A stretch of DNA of 8,795 nucleotides, from positions 1 through 8,795 of the forward strand of contig DUGU01000090.1 in the NCBI GenBank assembly GCA_013331215.1, written 5' to 3'. A model generated the notes under the pieces. It made no database searches and was not told the origin of the DNA. It saw only the letters and a program-made list of their open reading frames with translations. The stretch is from Methanoregulaceae archaeon (GTDB taxonomy: Archaea > Halobacteriota > Methanomicrobia > Methanomicrobiales > Methanospirillaceae). The position numbers were made by a program, and so were the translations under genes. The stretch's first letter is position 1. The number at the start of each line of letters is the position of its first letter. Positions 1 to 6,100 of this stretch are shown in pieces.

Positions 1-27
1 GTGGTTAAAATGACACTATACCCATGA

Positions 28-33
28 TTTTAT
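28..33 (+). promoter_or_regulatory. Possible TATA box for the first hydrolase gene
   Basis: TTTTAT lies in the only A/T-rich stretch (1-33) before the gene at 82. An archaeal start about 25 bases downstream would give a leader of roughly 25 bases, containing the Shine-Dalgarno GGAGG at 64-68. A second A/T-rich motif, TTAAAA at 5-10, is an alternative. The window begins here, so the upstream context is unknown. Confidence 0.35.
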
Positions 34-81
34 CCGATTCGGCCGCCATAGGAGCGCAGGCTCGGAGGAGCGGGAACCATC

Positions 82-930
82 ATGACGGAGAGCACGATCG
101 ACGAGACGGGAGGGGACGCCGGCCGGTACGCCGACGTGAACGGCCTCAGGATGTACTACGAGATCCACGGCGACGGCCCGCCGCTGGTCCTGCTCCACGG
201 CGCCCTGTCGGGGATCGACAGCTCCTTCGGGAAACTGCTGCCGGCCCTCGGGCGGGTCCGGCGGATCGTCGCCGTCGAACAGCAGGCGCACGGCCACACG
301 GCCGACATCGACCGCCCGCTGAGCTACGGGCAGATGGCCGACGACACCCTCGCCCTGCTGGAGCAGATCGGGGTCGGGGACGCCGACGTCCTCGGCTTCA
401 GCAAGGGGGCCGGCGTCGCGCTCGAGATCGCCGTCCGCCGGCCGGCGCTGGTGCGCAAACTCGTCGTCATCTCGCTCGCCTACAGCGCCGACGGGCTCTA
501 CCCGGAACTCCTCGAGGGCGAGAAGAAGATGAAGCCCGGGGACCTGAACGGGACCCCGTGGCAGGCGGAGTACGCGCGGATCGCGCCGAACCCGGAGGGG
601 TGGCCCGCCCTGGTCGAGAAGGTGGTGCGGCTGGACCTGGAGTTCGAGGGCTGGCCGGCCAACGCCGTCCGGTCGATCGCGGCGCCGGCGCTCATCGTCA
701 TCGGCGACGCCGACATCGTCCGGCCCGAGCACGCGGTCGAGCTGCTGCGGCTCCTCGGCGGCGGCGTCCCCGGCGACCTCGCCGGGCTCCCCCGTTCCCG
801 GCTCGCCGTCCTCCCCGGGACCACCCACGTCACGATGATGGAGTGGTCCGACTGGATCGCCCCGATGGTCGCGGAGTTCCTCGACGCGCCCGTGCCCGAT
901 CCCCTCGCCGGTGCGGATCGGAAGGCCTAA
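82..930 (+). CDS. Alpha/beta hydrolase, 282 aa
   Basis: This is a probable cytoplasmic serine hydrolase (esterase, lactonase or similar) of the alpha/beta-hydrolase fold; the substrate is unknown. The N-terminus has the usual first strands (GLRMYYEIHGDGPPLVLLHG, about residues 21-40) ending in the HG oxyanion motif. The nucleophile elbow is GFSKG with Ser107, the likely acid is in GDAD (Asp209 or Asp211), and His249 lies in TTHVT near the C-terminus. The strand that often reads D-x-R-G-x-G-x-S is instead VEQQAHGHT (65-73), a variant I recall from a bacterial and archaeal subgroup of these hydrolases. Length is normal for the fold. The ATG at 82 follows GGAGG at 64-68. A membrane-protein gene follows 23 bases after the stop, so the two may be co-transcribed. 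Family assignment is firm; the reaction is not. Confidence 0.93.
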   Translation: MTESTIDETGGDAGRYADVNGLRMYYEIHGDGPPLVLLHGALSGIDSSFGKLLPALGRVRRIVAVEQQAHGHTADIDRPLSYGQMADDTLALLEQIGVGDADVLGFSKGAGVALEIAVRRPALVRKLVVISLAYSADGLYPELLEGEKKMKPGDLNGTPWQAEYARIAPNPEGWPALVEKVVRLDLEFEGWPANAVRSIAAPALIVIGDADIVRPEHAVELLRLLGGGVPGDLAGLPRSRLAVLPGTTHVTMMEWSDWIAPMVAEFLDAPVPDPLAGADRKA

Positions 931-953
931 CCCGGCCCCGCGCACCACTCTCC

Positions 954-1394
954 ATGCGCTCCGCCACGACGCCGCCGACCGGTCGGCGGCAGTGGGCCGG
1001 GATCGGAGTCGGGGCCGTCGCCATCGTCGCCGGCTTCCTCGCGTCGCTCCTGACCTTCCCGAGGGACCCGATCCCGGGCCTCCTCGCCGCCATGTTCGCG
1101 GGCGGCGTCGTGGCCGGCGCCCTCTCGAACAGCGGTGCGCGTTCGGGGGCCGTGTCGGGCTTCCTCTCGGGCGTCTTCGGCTTCGGAGTCCTTGCGCTCT
1201 GGCTCTTCGCACGGATCTTCCTCGAAGAGCTCTCGAGGGCGGCGACGGGCGGAAACGATTTTGGGGCCGGGCTCGCCCTGATCGTCCTCCCCTTCATGGG
1301 GGCCGCGATCCTCGTGATCACCCTGGCCGGCGGGGCTCTCGGCGGAGGGCTTGGACGGCTCCTCCGGCCCAGGGCGGCGAAGGCCGACCTCTGA
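954..1394 (+). CDS. Small four-helix membrane protein, DUF5518-like, 146 aa
   Basis: This is an integral membrane protein of unknown function. After a short basic N-terminus (TGRRQ), hydrophobic segments lie at about residues 15-33, 40-57, 65-90 and 103-133. They are rich in Gly and Ala (GGVVAGALSNSGARSGAVSG), and a polar LEELSRAATGGND loop separates the last two. The pattern of four helices with a Gly-rich hairpin and a G-A-R-x-G-A turn resembles the archaeal DUF5518 membrane family. That match is from memory and should be tested with a profile search. The ATG at 954 is the only good start in this frame after the preceding stop. It has no Shine-Dalgarno, so translation may depend on the upstream hydrolase gene. 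It ends facing the TetR gene at 1505-2119. Confidence 0.8.
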   Translation: MRSATTPPTGRRQWAGIGVGAVAIVAGFLASLLTFPRDPIPGLLAAMFAGGVVAGALSNSGARSGAVSGFLSGVFGFGVLALWLFARIFLEELSRAATGGNDFGAGLALIVLPFMGAAILVITLAGGALGGGLGRLLRPRAAKADL

Positions 1395-1472
1395 TCGTCG
1401 GGCGTCCGTGGGTCGGTATCGCGGCGGACGGTCGAGCGCGGGGGCCGACGCCACGGCGGACAGGGACGAATT

Positions 1473-1486
1473 CCGGCCGGGGCCGG
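1473..1486. repeat. GC-only inverted repeat between convergent genes
   Basis: CCGGCC and GGCCGG are separated by two bases in the 110-base gap between two convergent genes (stops at 1394 and 1505). It could fold as a short hairpin and mark a shared end region. No T-rich tract of the kind used in archaeal termination follows, so a terminator role is only a guess. Nothing else is evident in this gap. Confidence 0.3.
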
Positions 1487-1504
1487 CGATAGAAACGGAG
1501 AGGG

Positions 1505-2119
1505 CTACGGCTTCTTCTCGCCGTAGCTCCGGACCTCCGAGGGTTTGAGCAGTATCCTGATCCCCTCGAGCCAGAGGTCTCGGATCTCCTCCTGGTGCAT
1601 CCAGACCAGGAGGTAGTTCTGGAGCCCGGAGTAGAGGGCGACCATCATCAGCGCCAGCCGCCGGTCGTCGATCTGCGTCTGGAGAAAGTGCTGCTTCCGC
1701 TCCTTCCGGATCGCGGTCTCGAACGTCGAGGCCAGCCCTTCGTAATACTCCCGCGTCGCGTGCCGGACGTCGGTATTCCGGGTGGCGAGGGCGAACGCCT
1801 CGAAGAAGATCGCCCGCTGCCGGTCGTCGGTCAGCGCGTACCGGTCGTACATCTGCATCAGCGTCTCCTCGAACGGGCGATTGTAGTACGAGTCGAACTC
1901 GATCTTCTGGATGTCGTTCCGGATCTTGGCGAGCACCGCGCCGACCAGCTCCTCCTTCGTCTTGAAGTACCAGTAGACCGCGCCCTTGGTCACGCCCAGC
2001 TTCTGCGCCACGTCGTCGATCCGCATCCTATCGCTGCCGCGCTCCGCGATCACGTCCATGGCGGCCTCGATGATCCGGCGCTTGGCGTCTTCTTTGTACT
2101 CGGGGAGGACCTTGGGCAT
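1505..2119 (-). CDS. TetR/AcrR-family transcriptional regulator, 204 aa
   Basis: This is a DNA-binding repressor-type protein, expected to act as a dimer that lets go of DNA on binding a small ligand. The N-terminal TetR domain covers about residues 10-56: helix 1 is RRIIEAAMDVIAERG, and the helix-turn-helix is IDDVAQKLGVTKGAVYWYF (34-52). The remaining 150 residues are a helical ligand-binding and dimer domain with many aromatics (FFEAFALATRN, YSGLQNYLLVWM). The frame stays open upstream to 2317, but that extension is not TetR-like. The ATG at 2119 puts the family start in place and lies about 30 bases from a TATA-like box at 2145-2152, implying a very short leader. It is divergent from the TetR gene at 2466. 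Its ligand and targets are not evident. Confidence 0.93.
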   Translation of the reverse strand: MPKVLPEYKEDAKRRIIEAAMDVIAERGSDRMRIDDVAQKLGVTKGAVYWYFKTKEELVGAVLAKIRNDIQKIEFDSYYNRPFEETLMQMYDRYALTDDRQRAIFFEAFALATRNTDVRHATREYYEGLASTFETAIRKERKQHFLQTQIDDRRLALMMVALYSGLQNYLLVWMHQEEIRDLWLEGIRILLKPSEVRSYGEKKP

Positions 2120-2144
2120 CTCTTCGACTAACTTCTGACGGGGA

Positions 2145-2152
2145 GCATAAAG
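2145..2152 (-). promoter_or_regulatory. TATA box for the minus-strand TetR gene
   Basis: Read on the minus strand this is CTTTATGC within an A/T-rich patch (2144-2159). Its centre is about 30 bases from the ATG at 2119. An archaeal transcription start 25-27 bases downstream of the box would therefore leave only a few leader bases. This supports both the promoter and the choice of 2119 as the start codon. Confidence 0.55.
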
Positions 2153-2414
2153 TATGATTCCCCCGGGGCATGCCGACTGAACCTGTCTCTGCTCCCGATG
2201 TGACGCATGATCCGTCTCCCCTCCGGACGCCGATGCGTTGGGGCCGGAATGACGAGAACTCTTCATGCCCGGGCGATATGCGAACGCGAAAGGCGACGGA
2301 CAACGCAGGGGTCGCATCGGTCCGACGGCCTCTCCCGGGGTACCACATCTCGAGAGAAGCGGTAGATCGTCCGCCCCGATGCCGGCGGTACGCTTATATG
2401 ATATTGACTCTAAG

Positions 2415-2421
2415 TTTAAAT
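2415..2421 (+). promoter_or_regulatory. TATA box for the plus-strand TetR gene
   Basis: TTTAAAT lies in the most A/T-rich part of the spacer (2393-2440). A start about 26 bases downstream, near 2444, would give a leader of some 20 bases that includes the Shine-Dalgarno GGAGA at 2454-2458. TTATAT at 2394-2399 is a second, overlapping candidate. TGAC (2405-2408) and GTCA (2428-2431) flank the box as an inverted pair and could be operator half-sites. Confidence 0.55.
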
Positions 2422-2465
2422 TGTACCGTCAGTCTATTTTCGACCAGCGGTACGGAGAACTGACC

Positions 2466-3113
2466 GTGGCTGTGGCGGACAGGAGACAGCGGGAACGAGA
2501 GCGGCGGCGCACCGAGATCATCGATGCGGCCGAGAGGCTGTTCTACACGAAAGGCTTCGACAGCGTGACCATGGACATGATCGCGGACGAGGTGGAGCTC
2601 AGCAAGGGTTCGCTGTACGTCCTGTTCAAGAGCAAGGACTCGCTCTTCTTTGCGATCGTGGCTCGCAAGCACCGCGAATCCCTGGACCTGCTCGTGGAAC
2701 GCATGGCAGGAGCACGGTCCGGCGGGGACGGGATCAGGGCGATCGTCCAGTGGTATATCGATGTGGCCCGGGCAAATCCCGAGTACAACGAGATGGCCAC
2801 CACGTACGGACCCCTCCTCTGGTCCCGGATGGACAGTGCGGACGACAGGCTCCTCGCGGAGAATGCGATCCAGTTCAATTCCCTGCTGCACGCGGCGATC
2901 GACCGGGGCATCGAGGACGGGACGGTCCGGGACGACCTCGACCCGGCCATGCTGGGATTCTACATCACCATGATCAGCATGTCGGTGGCGTCTCCCCTGC
3001 CGGCATGGAAGAAGGGGTTCGCCCTCGCCGGTATCACCTTCGACCAGGTTCTCGACACCTTCTCAAGGTTCATCGACCCGGCGATCGATCGCTGCCGGAA
3101 GAAGCGGGGGTGA
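2466..3113 (+). CDS. TetR/AcrR-family transcriptional regulator, 215 aa
   Basis: This is a second TetR-type regulator, the best candidate for local control of the hydrolase and methyltransferase genes downstream. A very basic start (DRRQRERERRR, residues 5-15) leads into helix 1 (TEIIDAAERLFYTKGF) and the helix-turn-helix TMDMIADEVELSKGSLYVLF (35-54). The remainder is a helical ligand domain (about 70-210) of usual length. I chose the GTG at 2466: it has GGAGA seven bases upstream, follows the TATA box at a sensible distance and gives a normal TetR N-terminus. The frame is open back to 2265, but the extra part runs through the promoter. No A/T-rich promoter is visible in the 130 bases before the hydrolase at 3244, so the two probably share a transcript. 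Autoregulation would be typical of the family. Confidence 0.92.
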   Translation: MAVADRRQRERERRRTEIIDAAERLFYTKGFDSVTMDMIADEVELSKGSLYVLFKSKDSLFFAIVARKHRESLDLLVERMAGARSGGDGIRAIVQWYIDVARANPEYNEMATTYGPLLWSRMDSADDRLLAENAIQFNSLLHAAIDRGIEDGTVRDDLDPAMLGFYITMISMSVASPLPAWKKGFALAGITFDQVLDTFSRFIDPAIDRCRKKRG

Positions 3114-3243
3114 CGGGAAGGCCGACCACGTAATCGGCTCCTGGAGAGTCGTCCGGTTCCGATCCCTCCGGGGACACGGATCCGATACGCGTTGAGAAGA
3201 GCGGATGCTATCGAAAAGGACAGCACGAGACGAGGAGGACGGT

Positions 3244-4008
3244 ATGCCGACGGAACAGGTCAACGGAATCGAGATCTACTACGAGATGCACGGAGAGGGG
3301 GAGCCCCTGATCATGATCCTCGGGATGGGGATGAACATCGCCTCGTTCAACAACCCCGGGGTCATCGCGCGGTACGCGGAGCACTACCAAGTCATTGCCA
3401 TCGACAACCGCGGGATCGGCAGGAGTGGAAAGCCCGACGCCCCGTGGACGGTGGAGACCATGGCCGACGACACCCTCGGCCTCATGGAGCGTCTCGGCAT
3501 CGATCGAGCTCACGTCGTCGCCGGGTCCCTCGGGGCCTGTATCGCCCAGGTGGTCGCGGCCCGGCACCCGGAGCGGGTGCATGGCCTGGTCCTCCACGGC
3601 GCTGCGGCCCGGTACCCCCGTGCGATGAGGTTCGCCGTCGCCGCATCGGCGAAGATACCGTTCCTGCGCCGGCAATCGCTGAAGATGGCGGAGCCGATCT
3701 TCGCGCAGCCGTATCCCCCGACGGAGGCATCGTACTTTCACCAGTGCAGGGCCGGGGCGACCTTCGACGGCCGCCGTCTCCTCTCGCGGATCGCGGCACC
3801 GACGCTGATCCTGAAACTGGCCCGCGACCAGTACGTGCCCATGGCCTATACGCGGGAGCTGGCGGACGGCATCTCCGGCTCGGAGCTCCGGCTGATCGAC
3901 CGCGATCACCTCTTCATCCTGAACGAGCCGGAGCTGATCGTCGAGCCGGCGCTGCGATTCCTCGCCACGGTCGATGCGGCGCCGGAAGCCGTGGTCGTGC
4001 AGGGATGA
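3244..4008 (+). CDS. Alpha/beta hydrolase, 254 aa (paralogue A)
   Basis: This is a probable soluble serine hydrolase of unknown substrate. It has the N-terminal strand pair VNGIEIYYEMHGEGEPLIMI (6-25), the DNRGIGRSGKP turn (54-64), a nucleophile elbow around Ser95, Asp195 in LARDQYVP and His222 in DRDHLF. Two departures from the textbook are visible. The elbow is A-G-S-L-G rather than G-x-S-x-G, and the oxyanion HG is replaced by GMGM (27-30). The cap domain (about 120-170) is short. ATG 3244 is preferred over ATG 3205 because GAGGAGG (3232-3238) precedes it by five bases and because it matches the start of the sister protein at 5267, which has the same length. It follows a TetR gene and precedes the methyltransferase operon. 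Confidence 0.93.
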   Translation: MPTEQVNGIEIYYEMHGEGEPLIMILGMGMNIASFNNPGVIARYAEHYQVIAIDNRGIGRSGKPDAPWTVETMADDTLGLMERLGIDRAHVVAGSLGACIAQVVAARHPERVHGLVLHGAAARYPRAMRFAVAASAKIPFLRRQSLKMAEPIFAQPYPPTEASYFHQCRAGATFDGRRLLSRIAAPTLILKLARDQYVPMAYTRELADGISGSELRLIDRDHLFILNEPELIVEPALRFLATVDAAPEAVVVQG

Positions 4009-4072
4009 TGACCCCGGCCGCATGGATCGTGATGGAGCGCATCGACGAATCCCTGTAAGGCGGGTATGGGAA

Positions 4073-4080
4073 TTTTAAAT
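4073..4080 (+). promoter_or_regulatory. TATA box of the methyltransferase operon
   Basis: TTTTAAAT, preceded by purine-rich GGGAA that could serve as a BRE, stands in an A/T-rich island (4068-4115) in otherwise GC-rich DNA. Archaeal spacing places the transcription start near 4103, giving a leader of about 45 bases with a Shine-Dalgarno (GTGAGGA, 4134-4140) before the ATG at 4148. It is the clearest promoter in the window and the only evident one for the three genes that follow. Confidence 0.65.
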
Positions 4081-4089
4081 CGATGACTA

Positions 4090-4113
4090 TTTACATTCTC
4101 TAGAGTATGTTAA
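4090..4113. promoter_or_regulatory. 24-bp palindromic operator over the transcription start
   Basis: The left half is TTtACATtCTCT and the right half AGAGtATGTtAA (lower case marks mismatched positions). Ten of twelve base pairs are symmetric, and the inner eight bases (CTCTAGAG) are perfect. The centre, between 4101 and 4102, coincides with the expected transcription start from the TATA box at 4073-4080. A dimeric repressor bound here would block polymerase. The size suits a TetR dimer, and the regulator encoded at 2466-3113 is the nearest candidate. The symmetry is seen directly; the binding protein is inferred. Confidence 0.6.
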
Positions 4114-4147
4114 CAATCAGAAGAGCATGTGAAGTGAGGATGTCACC

Positions 4148-5050
4148 ATGACCGATACCGACACGACCAGACGGATCTTCGAAGGCTCGGGACAGATGGC
4201 CGAGGTAATCGCCCTGCAGCGGTATGCCGAGTCGATGCTCCCCGAGGACACGCGGATCTTCTTCGATCCGCTCGCGGTCCATTTCATCGATCCCCGGAAG
4301 CTCGCGTGGGCGCGAGACCACCCCGCGGAGACCAGGGCGATGCTCGAGGAGCTCGAGCGGACGACGCCGGGCTGGGCCAACTCCATCCGCGCCCGGGTCC
4401 GGTACTTCGACGATGTCACGGAGCGGGCCGCGCGCGACGGCGTCCGCCAGATGGTCGTCCTCGGGGCCGGCTACGATACGCGGGCGTACCGCATCGATGC
4501 CGTGAAGGACTCCGTGCGGGTCTACGAGGTGGATCGCCCTCCGATCGTGGAGAGGAAGACCGACATCATGACCACCGTCCTCGGAGCGGTGCCCGATCAC
4601 GTCACGGCGGTCCCGCTCGACCTGGACCACGGAGACCTCTGGGAGAACCTGGCACGTGCCGGGTTCTCCGCGGAGTTCTCCACCCTCTTCGTCCTCGAGG
4701 GCCTCGTGATGTATCTCTCTCGCGACGCGGTCGAGGTGCTCCTGTCGGACATTGCACGGAACTCCGGCGACGGCAGTTCCGTCCTCTTCGACTGCGTCCC
4801 GCAGTTCCTCGCCGACGGAAGCTCGGAGCAGGAGGGAGCGAGGAGCATCCTGGACGCCACGGTCTTGGCGGGAGAGCCGATCCTCTCGGGGTTCGCGGAG
4901 GGCGAGGTCGAACCGTTCCTGGCCCGGCTCGGCTTCTCGGGCGTGACGGTCGTCCCGAGCAGCGAGTACGGGCCGATGTACTACCACGGGAAGAACGCGG
5001 GCCGATCGGTCAGCAGTCTCCTCGCGTTCGTCCGAGCGGAGGTCGGATGA
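4148..5050 (+). CDS. SAM-dependent O-methyltransferase, LCM/TIGR00027 family, 300 aa
   Basis: This is a class I methyltransferase of the leucine carboxyl methyltransferase-like family (COG3315), which contains carboxyl and hydroxyl O-methyltransferases, some in natural-product pathways. The N-terminus shows the family helix and DP motif (EVIALQRYAES, then FFDPLAVHFI at 38-47). The SAM-binding loop is VVLGAGYDTRAYR (103-115), with the acidic end of strand 2 at YEVDRPPIVERKT (126-138), then LDLDHGDLW (157-165) and EGLVMYLSR (184-192). These features and the 300-residue length fit the family well. The ATG at 4148 follows GTGAGGA. Its stop overlaps the next start as ATGA, so it is translationally coupled to the Cys-rich protein. 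The substrate is unknown. Neighbouring hydrolases might hydrolyse the methyl ester or act on the same compound, which is an inference. Confidence 0.92.
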   Translation: MTDTDTTRRIFEGSGQMAEVIALQRYAESMLPEDTRIFFDPLAVHFIDPRKLAWARDHPAETRAMLEELERTTPGWANSIRARVRYFDDVTERAARDGVRQMVVLGAGYDTRAYRIDAVKDSVRVYEVDRPPIVERKTDIMTTVLGAVPDHVTAVPLDLDHGDLWENLARAGFSAEFSTLFVLEGLVMYLSRDAVEVLLSDIARNSGDGSSVLFDCVPQFLADGSSEQEGARSILDATVLAGEPILSGFAEGEVEPFLARLGFSGVTVVPSSEYGPMYYHGKNAGRSVSSLLAFVRAEVG

Positions 5051-5256
5051 CGGCTCGCCAGTTTCTCAACCCCGATTTCATCTTCGACCGGGCGACGGGG
5101 ACCTGCTGCTGGGGCTGCGCGAAGCGGGAGGACTGCCCCATGGAGCACCTCGGCCGGCGGTGCACGCGGGACCACGCGACCTGCCCGACGTGCACGTGGT
5201 GGAACGAGCGCGGCTGCCTCTTCTTCGAGCTCGACCGGGCGCTGCTGAAGCTGTGA
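5047..5256 (+). CDS. Small cysteine-rich protein, 69 aa, eight Cys
   Basis: I do not recognise this protein. Eight cysteines fall at residues 20, 21, 24, 30, 39, 46, 49 and 57 (CCxxC, then Cx5-8C spacing, then CPTC), with His34 and His43 close by. After the last Cys comes a hydrophobic and charged tail (LFFELDRALLKL). There is no signal peptide or membrane segment. Enough ligands are present for one or two metal sites (zinc or Fe-S), but no known ferredoxin or rubredoxin pattern is clear. Three things argue that it is real: the ATGA overlap with the methyltransferase stop, the Shine-Dalgarno GGAGG (5038-5042) four bases upstream, and the next gene starting 10 bases after its stop. It may be a partner or metal-carrying factor of the methyltransferase. 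That is inference only. Confidence 0.8.
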   Translation: MTARQFLNPDFIFDRATGTCCWGCAKREDCPMEHLGRRCTRDHATCPTCTWWNERGCLFFELDRALLKL

Positions 5257-5266
5257 GGGATTGTTC

Positions 5267-6031
5267 ATGCCACGGGTGCGCGTCGACGACATCCGCATCT
5301 ACTACGAGATCCGCGGGAAAGGCGAGCCGCTCCTCGTCATCTGGGGGATCGGCGGGGAGGTCCCGTCCCTGTCCGCCGCACTTGCCGAAAAGGTGCAGGG
5401 AAGATACCGGGTGATCACCTTCGACAACCGGGGTTCCGGCAGGACCGATAAACCGGACGTGCCCTACTCGATCGAGCAGATGGCTGTCGATACCGTCGGC
5501 CTCATGGACGCGATCGGGATCCCCGGCGTACATCTTCTCGGCATCTCGACCGGTTCGCGGATCGCGCTGGCCGTTGCGGCCCGGTCCCCCGAGCGGGTCC
5601 GGAGCCTGATCCTGAACGTCGCGGCCGCCCGGTCTCCGGACCGCGACGATCCGGTGGCGGCGGGCGCGTTCGAACGGCTGCGCACCGCGATGACGCAGCC
5701 GGGGTTCGCCGAGAGAACGCTCGCTCACCCCCCGACGATCACATCGTTCCTCCGGCAGTTCGAGGCACTCAGAACATTCGACGGACGGCCCCTCCTGGGA
5801 CGGATCCGGTGCCCCGTCCTGATTGTCAACGGCACGCGGGACACATCGGTCCCGGTCGGATACGCCGAGGAACTTCGCGCAGGAATTCCGGACGCCCGGC
5901 TGGTTTTCGTCGAGAGTGATCACCTGGTTGCGAGAACGGACCCCGACCTGCTCCTGGACCCGGCCCTGGCGTTCCTGAGGGAGGTCGAAGAGACCGCCGA
6001 ACCCGGGGAGACGAACACCGCCGCTGAATGA
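5267..6031 (+). CDS. Alpha/beta hydrolase, 254 aa (paralogue B)
   Basis: This is a probable soluble serine hydrolase and the sister of the 3244-4008 product, with the same length. Shared blocks include IYYEI-x-G-x-GEPL, DNRG-x-GR-x-x-KPD, VAAR-x-PERV, TFDGR-x-LL-x-RI and a C-terminal DHL with an aspartate in RDTSVP. Here the nucleophile elbow is canonical, GISTG with Ser94; the likely acid is Asp192 and the base His219. The oxyanion strand reads VIWGIGG (24-30), without HG. ATG 5267 is chosen because GTGAGG (5253-5258) lies eight bases upstream; a TTG at 5261 is too close to that site. It is the last gene of the methyltransferase operon, 10 bases after the Cys-rich gene. Family is sure; substrate unknown. 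Confidence 0.93.
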   Translation: MPRVRVDDIRIYYEIRGKGEPLLVIWGIGGEVPSLSAALAEKVQGRYRVITFDNRGSGRTDKPDVPYSIEQMAVDTVGLMDAIGIPGVHLLGISTGSRIALAVAARSPERVRSLILNVAAARSPDRDDPVAAGAFERLRTAMTQPGFAERTLAHPPTITSFLRQFEALRTFDGRPLLGRIRCPVLIVNGTRDTSVPVGYAEELRAGIPDARLVFVESDHLVARTDPDLLLDPALAFLREVEETAEPGETNTAAE

Positions 6032-6100
6032 GATACCGGTTCGTGAAAAATCCGTGAACGAAAAGATCCCGGGGGCAGTCTGCACCGGGGGCTCGCACGC

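Larger units (their letters stand above)
2120..2465. other. Divergent TetR-TetR intergenic region
   Basis: This 346-base spacer separates two divergent regulator genes. Both ends hold TATA-like promoters; the middle (about 2160-2390) is GC-rich. Both TetR frames run open into it, but nothing there looks like coding sequence. Short palindromic pieces occur: ACGCAT at 2202-2207 with ATGCGT at 2231-2236, GCCCGGGC at 2267-2274, and TCTCGAGA at 2348-2355 flanked by TACC and GGTA. The heptamer CCGTCAG sits 10-11 bases downstream of the TATA box on the coding strand of each regulator. Binding sites for one or both TetR proteins are likely somewhere here, but none is proven. Confidence 0.6.

Noticed and set aside
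16..1212. Long minus-strand open frame (398 codons) opposite the first hydrolase gene
   Set aside because: Arg/Pro/Gly-rich, low-complexity translation typical of the antisense of a GC-rich gene; the plus frame has clear hydrolase motifs.
3121..3138. GCCGA/TCGGC stem after the 2466-3113 TetR gene as a terminator
   Set aside because: Only five base pairs with an eight-base loop and no T-run; such stems are frequent by chance here.
3144..3165. T-loop-like GGTTCCGATCC suggesting a tRNA
   Set aside because: The flanking bases do not form a T stem, and no acceptor, D or anticodon arm can be built around it.
3208..4023. Minus-strand open frame opposite hydrolase A
   Set aside because: Shadow of the plus-strand gene; no family features, and the plus frame has a triad and a Shine-Dalgarno.
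4100..4987. Minus-strand open frame opposite the methyltransferase
   Set aside because: Composition is a mirror of the plus gene; no domain visible, and it would run through the plus-strand promoter region.
4306..5046. Upstream extension of the Cys-rich protein to a 316-codon frame
   Set aside because: The extension is out of frame with the methyltransferase and is Arg/Pro/Gly-rich noise; the ATG at 5047 with its GGAGG explains the real gene.
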